From: Arthrobacter sp. EPSL27
GTDB lineage: Bacteria > Actinomycetota > Actinomycetes > Actinomycetales > Micrococcaceae
DNA length: 64,000 bases
Reading direction: 5' to 3'
Assembly (NCBI RefSeq): GCF_001512305.1
Contig: NZ_LNUT01000004.1
Location: 444,664-508,663, forward strand
In this document: positions 55,381-62,919 of the stretch, piece after piece
Layout: each line of letters opens with the position of its first letter
How positions within the stretch are numbered: the first letter of the stretch is position 1
Position numbers and translations under genes: made by a program
Notes under the pieces: generated by a model
Told to the model about the DNA's origin: nothing
The model's database searches: none
What the model saw: the letters and a program-made list of their open reading frames with translations, nothing else

Positions 55381-56735
55381 GGCTCCACGCTCTTCTGCAG
55401 TTCCTGCAGGTGCTGCCCCAGGTCCCCGGTGACGGCCGGATAGGGCACCACGGCGGGTGGAACAGGGGCCGCGAGGGCGACGGCGGCCGCGACCGCCCCC
55501 GTGACCAGCGCCAGCAGCAGGAGCGCCAGCAGAATCTGGGTCCGGCGGCGGGCCAGCCGGAAGCGGCCGGCGGTCCGGGACGCCAGCGACCGCGGGTTGG
55601 CCCGCTGGCCGCTGACGGCGTCCGGGTCCAGCAGATGCCCGGCCCGGATGCCGGGGGCGTGCCCGGCGGGGGCCGGCGGAGAGTTCAACGGGGCGGCGGC
55701 GGTCAACGGCGCTATCTGGGTGGCGGGGGCCAGCGGCGCGGTCATGGGAGCGGCGGGGATGGTTGCGCCCAGCGGAGCGGCCCCTGTGCCGGGAACCGCT
55801 TCGGCGGGCGACAGCCGCGGGGGCCGGGCCGGCGGGGCGGGCAGGACGCGCGTGCGCTCTTCCGCGAGGAGCCCGGGCAGCGACCCGGGGGAGACGAGAG
55901 CATGCCGCAGCGCCACTTCGATGTCTGGGGCCGAGGGCCGGTCGAGGGGATCCAGCGCCGTCATGGCCCGGATCAGCTGGGCCCATTCCGCGGGGACAGA
56001 ATCGGGGATGGCAGGGGCGCGGTGCAGCCGGGCGACGGCGGATTCCACGGCACTGCCGGGGTACTCGAGCTCACCCTTGATGCATTCGAGCAGCACCAGG
56101 CCCAGGGAATAGATGTCACTCGCCGGTCCCAAGTCGGCGCCCCGGGACTGTTCCGGGCTCAAATACGCGGCGGTCCCCACCATGGTCCCGGTGGCGGTCA
56201 GCCGGGTGCCGTCCACCAGGCGGGCGATCCCGAAGTCGGTGAGCTTCGGCCGGAGCGGTTCCCCGGGGCGGACCGGAACCAGGAGGATGTTGGCCGGTTT
56301 GATGTCCCGGTGGACGATGCCAAGCGAGTGCACGTAGGCCAGCGCGTCCGCCACGCCGGCGCCGACGACGGCGACCTCATCCAGCGGCAGGGGGCTGTGC
56401 CGGATCCGGGTCCGGAGGTCCTGGCCCTCCACCAGTTCCATAGTGAGGAACGGGCGGGGTTCTTCCGGGATGCGGGTGTCCGTGCCGGCGTCGAAAAGGG
56501 TCACCAGGCTTGGATGGTTCAAAGTGGCCAGCAGCTCTATTTCGGCCTGCTGGCGGCGGAGTTCGTCAGGATCAGCGGACTGCGGGGCAAAGAGTTTGAG
56601 GGCCACGTCGCGGCCCAGGTTCAGGTCCGTGGCGGTGTAGACGGACGACATTCCGCCCCGGCCGATCACTTCCCCGAGCCGGTAGCGGCCGCTTAAGAGC
56701 TCGTCCGTGATGGCTGTGGGCGAACTGTTGTCCAC
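55377..56735 (-). CDS. Transmembrane serine/threonine protein kinase
   Basis: 452 residues from GTG 56735 (VDNSSPTAITDELLSGRY); an earlier GTG at 56774 is possible. The kinase domain (about 17-275) has GRGGMSSVY, catalytic Lys in VALKLF, HRDIKPANILL, DFGIARL and GTAAYLSPEQSRG. A Pro-rich linker leads to one membrane segment (about 410-435, QILLALLLLALVTGAVAAAVA) and a short outer end. No PASTA domains are present, so its signal differs from that of PknB. It is translationally coupled to the lipoprotein gene. Confidence 0.9.
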   Translation of the reverse strand: MDNSSPTAITDELLSGRYRLGEVIGRGGMSSVYTATDLNLGRDVALKLFAPQSADPDELRRQQAEIELLATLNHPSLVTLFDAGTDTRIPEEPRPFLTMELVEGQDLRTRIRHSPLPLDEVAVVGAGVADALAYVHSLGIVHRDIKPANILLVPVRPGEPLRPKLTDFGIARLVDGTRLTATGTMVGTAAYLSPEQSRGADLGPASDIYSLGLVLLECIKGELEYPGSAVESAVARLHRAPAIPDSVPAEWAQLIRAMTALDPLDRPSAPDIEVALRHALVSPGSLPGLLAEERTRVLPAPPARPPRLSPAEAVPGTGAAPLGATIPAAPMTAPLAPATQIAPLTAAAPLNSPPAPAGHAPGIRAGHLLDPDAVSGQRANPRSLASRTAGRFRLARRRTQILLALLLLALVTGAVAAAVALAAPVPPAVVPYPAVTGDLGQHLQELQKSVEP

Positions 56736-56869
56736 GCTGTCCCCGTTTCTTCCCCCCGGGTGCCAAGGCGGCACCCCTCATGAATGATACCGGGACGGGT
56801 ATCGGTCCCCGCACTGCGGCCGGGGACCAACGGCCGCTGTGCGGGACAGATGTTCTGCATCCCACGTGC

Positions 56870-57063
56870 CGTTGGATCCCCCAGCGGACCCAACGGCGGA
56901 ATGCTTTTGCCGGTGCCTCTTTGTCGTTGGGTCCCCCAGCGGACCCAACGGCGGAATGCTTTTGCCGGTGCCTCTTTGTCGTTGGGTCCCCCAGCGGACC
57001 CAACGGCGGAATGCTGTACCGGAGCCTGTGAGGCCGTTGAGTCCCCCAGCGGACCCAACGGCT
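56870..57063 (+). repeat. 55-bp tandem hairpin minisatellite, four copies
   Basis: Each unit contains CGTTGGGTCC and GGACCCAACG with a 6-base loop; units start at 56870, 56925, 56980 and 57035, exactly 55 bases apart. The 29 bases between hairpins are identical in the first two gaps and diverged in the third. The 610-base gap (56736-57346) otherwise holds nothing I can identify. Confidence 0.92.
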
Positions 57064-57346
57064 TCGCTCCGGCCTCACAAGACTTGAGGGGAGCGGGCTT
57101 CCTACGGCGGGCGTTCCCGGTGATGCGGGGAGGGTTTATGGCGCGCACGCGGCCCTGCGTGCCGTGCCCGCGCGGGATGCAGCGGGCCGGCCGCCGGTGG
57201 CGGGGCGTCGGGTGGGTAGGACGAAAAAGGGGTGCCGGAATGCCGGCAGTGGACGGTGGCGTCCATCGGGATCTCCTGGATGACTGTAGGCGGGCGCTCA
57301 AGGGCAGCCCGAGTGGCCGTGCTCTGTGGAGGGCAGAGACGGCTAA

Positions 57347-58021
57347 CTAGTCAGGAGATGAACCGGGGTCAGCGGCGACGGCTGAGTGCACGTGCTGCAG
57401 CGGACCACGGATTGGTTCTGAGCCGGAGGTGGGGATCACCAGGTACTGGCTGGGCAGCCAGGCGGCTGCGCTGCCGGGACCACCGGACGTGAGGGTGTTG
57501 GCGGATCCGGAACCGGGAGCCGCCGGCAGGGCATTGGGAGCGGGCAGACCTGTCCCGTTGGGCCAGGGTCCGGGGCGTTCCTTGCCCTCAGGAGCTTCGG
57601 GCGCGGTTCCCCCAGGGGCCGAGCCTGCCGGAGGCGCGCTGCCGGCATGGTGGCCGTCCCCGGCCGGCAGGATCTCAGCATCCAGCACCGGCAGGTAGAG
57701 GGCCGCGCCAAAGAAATCGGTGTCCCGTCCGGTGGCGCCCTCTTGCAGTCCGGACAGGGCTTCGCCGCTGACATCGCAGTCGGCAGGGATCTCCGCGGCA
57801 GGCAGGGCGGGAGGTGCCGCGGAGATCCCTGCCGACTGCGATGTCAGCGGCGAAGCCCCTGTAGCACTGAGGACGGGGGTGGGGGTGGGGGTCGGGGTGG
57901 AGTCAGCCGCGGCGCCGGTAGCGCAGAGCGCCAGCCACGCAAGTCCCGCGGTGCCGCCCAGTATCACCCGCCGGAGCGTGCGGCGCGCGCGTAACGGGAC
58001 TGATGCTGGGTCCACACGCAC
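57347..58021 (-). CDS. Hypothetical secreted protein
   Basis: 224 residues from GTG 58021. The signal peptide ends near GAAADST (TAGLAWLALCATGAAA). The mature protein is a Thr/Pro start (TPTPTPTP), then Ser/Gly/Pro/Ala-rich sequence without a recognisable fold, with two short conserved-looking parts (EIPADCDVSGEALSGL and FFGAALYLPVLDAEIL). No family is recognised. The reading frame crosses a perfect 44-bp inverted repeat (57757-57858). Confidence 0.6.
   Translation of the reverse strand: MRVDPASVPLRARRTLRRVILGGTAGLAWLALCATGAAADSTPTPTPTPVLSATGASPLTSQSAGISAAPPALPAAEIPADCDVSGEALSGLQEGATGRDTDFFGAALYLPVLDAEILPAGDGHHAGSAPPAGSAPGGTAPEAPEGKERPGPWPNGTGLPAPNALPAAPGSGSANTLTSGGPGSAAAWLPSQYLVIPTSGSEPIRGPLQHVHSAVAADPGSSPD
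57757..57858 (+). repeat. Perfect 44-bp inverted repeat inside the CDS
   Basis: Arms 57757-57800 and 57815-57858 are exact reverse complements with a 14-base spacer. It lies within the secreted-protein gene at 57347-58021. Confidence 0.95.
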
Positions 58022-58140
58022 ACCCCATTTCCCCGAACGCCCAATGGTGCATCTAGGGTAAGTCCGCGCGCGGGCGTGAGTCCATAGCGCCCCCTAAAAG
58101 CGGCAGGCAAAACCGCGGAACTTCGCGATAAATCCGCAGG

Positions 58141-59211
58141 TCAGCGGGCGTCGTTCGGGTAGCTGACCCCCAGCTGGGCGCGCACGCCGTCGAACAGCCG
58201 CATGGTGTTGAGCGAATCCTCGAGGGGCATGACGGGGCTCTCGGTGAGGCCGTGCTGAATGCAGCGGGTCACCTCCCGCAACTCATAGCTGTACCCGCGC
58301 CCGACGACGTTGAACGTCTCGGTGCGCGGCTCGTCGAAGCCGACGCGCACCAGCAGCTCCTTGGGGTTGTTGATGGAGCCGATGGACTGCAGAAACCCAT
58401 TGCTGCCGGCCACGGTGGCGGTCCGGGGGCCGTGTGCCAGCAGGGAGGAGGTCAGCTGGGCCTGCGCCCCGTGGTGGTAGCCGAGCGTCAGCGCGTTCTG
58501 GGCGTCCACGCCGTCGTCGTTCAGCCAGCCCGTGGCGGTGACAGTCTGGGGGAAGCCCAGCGTGCCCAGCGCCCAGAGCAGCGGGTAGACGGTGAGGTCC
58601 AGCAGCGCGCCGCCGCCGTCATGGGGCGCCCAGAGGCGCGAGGTGGGCGAGTACGGCGCCGGGAAGCCCAGGTCCGCCCCCACCCACCTGACCTCCCCAA
58701 GCTCGCCGGAGCCGGCGATCTCGAAGGCCCGCTGCATGCCGGGCAGGAAGCGGCTCCACATGGCCTCCATCAGGAACAGCCCGTTGGCCCGCGCCAGGGA
58801 GACCAGCTCGGACGCTTCCCGGGCGTTGACGGTGAACGACTTCTCGCAGAGGACGTGCTTGCCGGCGGTCAGGGCCGCCATGGCGATTTCGTGGTGGTGG
58901 GCGTGCGGCGTGGCGACGTATACGACGTCGACCGCCTCGTTGGCGAGCAGCCGCTCATATCCGGTGTGCCCGTCCTGGTCCCCGTAGGCGCGGGCAAAGC
59001 CGAAGTCAGCCGCGAACGCATCGGCCGCGGCCTGGGTGCGGGAACTGACCGCATACAGCTCGGCGTCGGCAAGGAGTTCCAGGTCCCGGGTCACCGCGGC
59101 GGCGATTCCTCCCGTGGCGATCACACCCCAGCGCAGCCGGGCGCCGGTGGCAGTACGGGGGTCGGTGTCCGGCTGGCTGGACAACCAGGGCTTGGCGATG
59201 AGGGCGGTCAT
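58141..59211 (-). CDS. Gfo/Idh/MocA family oxidoreductase
   Basis: 356 residues. Rossmann start LRWGVIATGGIAAAVTRDL (about 27-45), then VDVVYVATPHAHHHEIAMAAL and the hallmark HVLCEKSFTVNAREA, where EKP is EKS. The C-terminal half (AMWSRFLPGMQRAFEIAGSG, GGALLDLTVYPLLWALGTLG) has the usual alpha/beta substrate domain, dimeric dihydrodiol-dehydrogenase-like. The substrate is unknown. ATG at 59211; a start nearer residue 25 is possible. Confidence 0.87.
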   Translation of the reverse strand: MTALIAKPWLSSQPDTDPRTATGARLRWGVIATGGIAAAVTRDLELLADAELYAVSSRTQAAADAFAADFGFARAYGDQDGHTGYERLLANEAVDVVYVATPHAHHHEIAMAALTAGKHVLCEKSFTVNAREASELVSLARANGLFLMEAMWSRFLPGMQRAFEIAGSGELGEVRWVGADLGFPAPYSPTSRLWAPHDGGGALLDLTVYPLLWALGTLGFPQTVTATGWLNDDGVDAQNALTLGYHHGAQAQLTSSLLAHGPRTATVAGSNGFLQSIGSINNPKELLVRVGFDEPRTETFNVVGRGYSYELREVTRCIQHGLTESPVMPLEDSLNTMRLFDGVRAQLGVSYPNDAR

Positions 59212-59303
59212 GGAGCCATCCTCTCATTCGGGGGAGGGAGGGGTGTGGTTCCTGGCACCGGAGCTGCGGGAGGATCGGGAGGGATCCGCCCGCAGCGCCC
59301 CTG

Positions 59304-60023
59304 TTACGCCGGCGCAGGCGCCGGCGCGGTTGCCGCCGGACGGGCCGGGGACGCCTCCTCCGTCAGCCGGCCCTGCTGCAGCCGGAAGCGCCGGTCCGTT
59401 TTGTTCGCGAGCTGGCGGTCATGGGTGACCACTAGGATGGTGGTGTTGTGGTCCCGGCTCAGAGAGCTGAGCAGCTCGATGATGTGCTCGCCGGTCTGTT
59501 CGTCCAGGTTGCCGGTGGGCTCGTCCGCCAGGATCAGTTGGGGCGAGTTGGCCATGGCCCGGGCGATCGCCACGCGCTGCTGCTCGCCGCCTGAGAGCCG
59601 GTTGATGCGGCGGGCATGCTTTCCGGGGTCCAGTTGCACCTGCTCCAGCAGTTCCCTCGCGCGGGAAAGCCGTGCGGCCTTGCGCATCCCGGCGAATTCC
59701 ATCGGCAGCATCACGTTGTCCACCGCGGACAGGTTGGGGACCAGGTTGAACTGCTGGAATACGAAGCCGATGCCCTGCCGGCGGTAGTCCGTCAGTCTGC
59801 TGTCCGGCATGCCGGCCAGGCTCACACCGTTGACCAGTACGTCACCGCTGGTGGGCTTGTCGAGCGCGCCGAGGAGGGACAGCAGGGTGCTTTTGCCGCT
59901 GCCGCTCTTGCCCACAATGGAGGCCAGCGTGCCCTGCGCAAGCTTGAAACTGACATCGTTGACCGGTTTGATGGTCCGGTCGCCGGACTTGAACGTGCGG
60001 ACCAGGTTTTTGACTTCGAGCAT
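59304..60023 (-). CDS. ABC transporter ATP-binding protein (MacB/LolD type)
   Basis: 239 residues from ATG 60023, two bases after the permease stop. Walker A GKSGSGKSTLLSLLG, signature LSGGEQQRVAIARAM, Walker B LILADEPTGNLD, and the MacB/LolD-type VTHDRQLANKTDRRFRL. The C-terminal 20 residues are Ala/Pro-rich. It powers the permease encoded just upstream; such pairs export peptides, lipids or drugs or act in cell-wall signalling. Confidence 0.92.
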   Translation of the reverse strand: MLEVKNLVRTFKSGDRTIKPVNDVSFKLAQGTLASIVGKSGSGKSTLLSLLGALDKPTSGDVLVNGVSLAGMPDSRLTDYRRQGIGFVFQQFNLVPNLSAVDNVMLPMEFAGMRKAARLSRARELLEQVQLDPGKHARRINRLSGGEQQRVAIARAMANSPQLILADEPTGNLDEQTGEHIIELLSSLSRDHNTTILVVTHDRQLANKTDRRFRLQQGRLTEEASPARPAATAPAPAPA

Positions 60024-60025
60024 GG

Positions 60026-61462
60026 CTACTCTCCTCGGAGGACTTCGATGGGGCGGATGCGTGCGGTGAGCAGGGCCGGAACCAGCGCGCCGATGATGGC
60101 GACGCCGAACACGGCGGCGATGCCGGCGCCGATCACGCCGGGGGAGGCGCTCGCAGTGACGGACGTCAGCAGCTGGCCGGCGCCGCCCAGCGGGTTCCCG
60201 CCGGGAGCACCCGGGAAGCCGCCCGGCGCCATCCCGCCGGGAATCCCGCGCTGCCCTGCGGCACCGGCCGCCCCGGTGGCCGTGGTGGTGTTGGAGCTGA
60301 TCAGTGCGGAGGCGATGCCTCCGCTGGCGAAGGAGGCGACGGCGGCCCCCGCGGCACTGCCCAGTGCCACGAGGACCAGCGCCTCCAGCACGAACTGCAG
60401 GCCGATGGTACGGTTCCGGGCGCCGATCGCTTTCAGCACCCCGATTTCCCGGCGGCGCTCGCGGACCAGCATGACCATGATCAGCAGGATGATCAGGCCC
60501 GCGGTGGCCAGGGCAGCCACGAATGCGATGAAAGAGATGCTCTTGACGCTGCTGAGCGAGCTGACGGCGGTTTCCAGGTTGCGCTGGCCCTGGCTGACAT
60601 CGGCGGCATCGGTGCCGAGCGCCGCCTGCAGGGCCGTCTTGGCGGACTCGACGTGGTCCATGGAGTCCACGGTGACGATCAGAGTGGACAGCTCCCCGGG
60701 GAGCTCCGCGAGGGTCTGGGCTGTGGGGAGCGTGAGATACAGCGCGTTGTTGCCGAAGGCCGTGCCGGCGTCGAAGAGCCCGGCCACGGTGAAGCTCTGG
60801 TCCTTGATCGTGAACGCCGAGCCGACGCCGAGGCCGTTTTTCTCGGCGAGTGTGGTGCCCAGCAGGGCACCGGAAGAGGCGGCACTGTAATCGCCTAGTC
60901 CCGAGCCCGCCGTCAGCTCCAGTGCCTTGCCCGTGGTGTCCACTTCGGCACCAACGCCGGTGGCTGTAATGGGCAGGGAGAACGACGTCGCGGCGCCGGG
61001 GCTCCCGGTTGTGCCCGTCGCTGCCTGGTTGCGGGTGCCGAGCGTCCCGGCGTCGACGGCGGCTGTGAGGCTGGTGGTCACGGTGGCGGCGGACTGGCCG
61101 CCGGGACCGCCCTGGCCCGCGGGACCTCCCGCGCCCGCCTGGGCGGCGGCCGCCTCGGCGTTGCGCAGCCGCAGCGCCGTGGCGCCGACCACCGAGCTGA
61201 CGTTGGGCACGCCGGCCGCCGTCGTCGCCTGGTCTGCGGTGAGCGGCTCGCCGCCGCCTTCGAAGCCCTGCCCGCCGGCGGGGGTGACGGTGAGGACGGT
61301 GCCCACCGAAGCGTTCAGTTCCGAGACCTTGCCTGCGACGGCCTGGTTGGCCACCAGCATGGCCAGGGCGAGGCCGATGGCGACCGCCAGCACGGCCACT
61401 ACGGCCGCTGTTCGGACCTTGTTTCGAAAGGCGTTGCCGATACTCCGGGCAAGGACGCTCAC
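60026..61462 (-). CDS. ABC transporter permease (FtsX/MacB family)
   Basis: 478 residues from GTG 61462 behind TAGGAG. N-terminal membrane segment (TAAVVAVLAVAIGLALAML), a large extracellular domain, then three membrane segments (SFIAFVAALATAGLIILLIMV, LEALVLVALGSAAGAAVASF, AGIAAVFGVAIIGALVPALL) as in FtsX/MacB. Two Gly/Pro-rich inserts in outer loops (GPAGQGGPGGQ and GGMAPGGFPGAPGG) are unusual. REIGVLKAIGAR is the family coupling segment. Confidence 0.87.
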   Translation of the reverse strand: MSVLARSIGNAFRNKVRTAAVVAVLAVAIGLALAMLVANQAVAGKVSELNASVGTVLTVTPAGGQGFEGGGEPLTADQATTAAGVPNVSSVVGATALRLRNAEAAAAQAGAGGPAGQGGPGGQSAATVTTSLTAAVDAGTLGTRNQAATGTTGSPGAATSFSLPITATGVGAEVDTTGKALELTAGSGLGDYSAASSGALLGTTLAEKNGLGVGSAFTIKDQSFTVAGLFDAGTAFGNNALYLTLPTAQTLAELPGELSTLIVTVDSMDHVESAKTALQAALGTDAADVSQGQRNLETAVSSLSSVKSISFIAFVAALATAGLIILLIMVMLVRERRREIGVLKAIGARNRTIGLQFVLEALVLVALGSAAGAAVASFASGGIASALISSNTTTATGAAGAAGQRGIPGGMAPGGFPGAPGGNPLGGAGQLLTSVTASASPGVIGAGIAAVFGVAIIGALVPALLTARIRPIEVLRGE

Positions 61463-61560
61463 GTGACTCCTAGGGATCTTGAGCCGGCCCGGGTGGCCGG
61501 CGGCAGATCCCACAGTGGTACGGGCTGCTGTGCGGACCGCCGTCGGGAGCTATGGATCCG

Positions 61561-61625
61561 CTGTGAAGGGAGCCCCGTGTGAGAACCCTGTGAAGGGAGC
61601 CCCGTGCAGAGAACCCCGTGAAGAA
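61561..61625 (+). repeat. 27-bp direct repeat
   Basis: The 19-base sequence CTGTGAAGGGAGCCCCGTG occurs at 61561 and 61588, with GAGAACC after each and a partial third copy. It lies between the ABC exporter and the sugar operon terminator. Confidence 0.75.
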
Positions 61626-61652
61626 ACATGGCGAACGCGGAAAAGCGGGCAG

Positions 61653-61701
61653 CAAAAAGCCCCGGCCCGCTTCTGGACTGGTCCAGAGGCGGGCCGGGGC
61701 T
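61653..61701 (-). terminator. Strong terminator of the sugar ABC operon
   Basis: A stem of about 21 bp (61658-61678 with 61681-61701, one G-U pair) has a 2-base loop. On the minus strand it is followed by TTTTTG. It lies about 55 bases after the substrate-binding gene. Confidence 0.9.
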
Positions 61702-61755
61702 CCTTGATGTCGGTGCTCCCTGACGTCGGTTCTACCTGATGTCAGGGCGACCGAA

Positions 61756-62871
61756 CTATCCCTGGGTCAGCGGTCCGAGTACCGGATCGTTGACGTAGGC
61801 CGTCTTGACGTTCTCCGAGGTCACGATCACCGGCTCCAGCAGGTAGGCCGGAACAACCTTGACCGTGTTGTCGTAGGACTTGTCGTCGTTGATCTCAGGC
61901 GTCTTGCCGGCCTGGAGGTCCTTGACCATGGTGATGGCGTGCTCCACGAGCTTGCTGGTGTCCTTGTTGATGGTGGAGTACTGCTCTCCGGCCATGATGG
62001 ACTTCACGGACTCAACTTCGGAGTCCTGGCCGGTGACGACCGGGATCGGCTTGCCGGCGGCCTTCACCGAGGTGATGATCGCGCGGGCCAGGGTGTCGTT
62101 CGGGGACAGGACGCCGTCGAGCGTTGCGCTGCCGTAGGTGCCGGCGAGCAGGGTGTCCATGCGGCGCTGGGCGTTTTCTGCCTTCCAGCCCTGGGTTACG
62201 GCCTGTTCGAAGGAGGTCTGGCCGGACAGTACCTTGAGGGTGCCGTCGTCGATCTTCGGCTTCAGGACGCTCATGGCGCCGTCGAAGAAGACCTTCGCGT
62301 TGGCGTCATCCGGGGAACCGGCGAAGAGCTCGATGTTGTACGGGCCCTCGGGCTTCTTAGCCTTCATGCCTTCCAGCAGCGCCTGGCCCTGGAGTTCACC
62401 GACCTTGAAATTGTCGTACGCCACGTAGTAGTCCACGTTGGCGGTGTTCAGGAGCAGGCGGTCGTACGCGATGACCGTGGCTCCCGCCTCCTTGGCCTGC
62501 TGCAGCTGGGTGCCCAGCTGCGCACCGTCGATGGCGCCGACGATGATGACCTTGGCGCCCTTGGTGATCATGGCGCTGATCTGGTTCTGCTGTTCCGAAA
62601 CGCCGCCGTTGGCGAACTGCACGTCCGGCTGGAAGCCGGCGTTCTTGAGGCCGTCGTTGAAGAGCGTCTCCGCCAGAACCCAGTTTTCGCTGGTCTTCTG
62701 GGGGAGCGCGACGCCGATCATGGAGTCCTTCGGGAACGCTTCCCCGCCGGTGGTGGAGCCGCCGGTGGACCCGGTGTCGGCACGGCCGCAGGCTGTCAGC
62801 GCCAGTGCCGCAATAGCAGCGATTGCTGCTGCCTTTCCTGCTTTACCAATCAGTCGCATTGCTTGGTTCAC
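61756..62871 (-). CDS. chvE: Sugar ABC transporter substrate-binding lipoprotein (ChvE type)
   Basis: 371 residues from GTG 62871 (ATG 62859 is an alternative). Lipobox LALTACGRA near residue 28. The periplasmic-binding fold 1 sequence (IGVALPQKTSENWVLAETLF, VIIVGAIDGAQLGTQLQQA, VIAYDRLLLNTANVDYYVAYDN, GVLSPNDTLARAIITSVKAAG, VVTGQDSEVESVKSIMAGEQ) matches ChvE/multiple-monosaccharide binding proteins. It delivers xylose/arabinose/galactose-like sugars to the permease encoded just upstream. Last gene before a strong terminator. Confidence 0.9.
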   Translation of the reverse strand: MNQAMRLIGKAGKAAAIAAIAALALTACGRADTGSTGGSTTGGEAFPKDSMIGVALPQKTSENWVLAETLFNDGLKNAGFQPDVQFANGGVSEQQNQISAMITKGAKVIIVGAIDGAQLGTQLQQAKEAGATVIAYDRLLLNTANVDYYVAYDNFKVGELQGQALLEGMKAKKPEGPYNIELFAGSPDDANAKVFFDGAMSVLKPKIDDGTLKVLSGQTSFEQAVTQGWKAENAQRRMDTLLAGTYGSATLDGVLSPNDTLARAIITSVKAAGKPIPVVTGQDSEVESVKSIMAGEQYSTINKDTSKLVEHAITMVKDLQAGKTPEINDDKSYDNTVKVVPAYLLEPVIVTSENVKTAYVNDPVLGPLTQG

Positions 62872-62919
62872 TTTCTTTAGATGGTGTGCGGAGAATCTTG
62901 GGGAGGTCCAGGGAGCCGA

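Noticed and set aside
56870..57063. CRISPR array
   Set aside because: Spacers are identical or nearly so between copies and the repeat is a hairpin; no cas gene is near.
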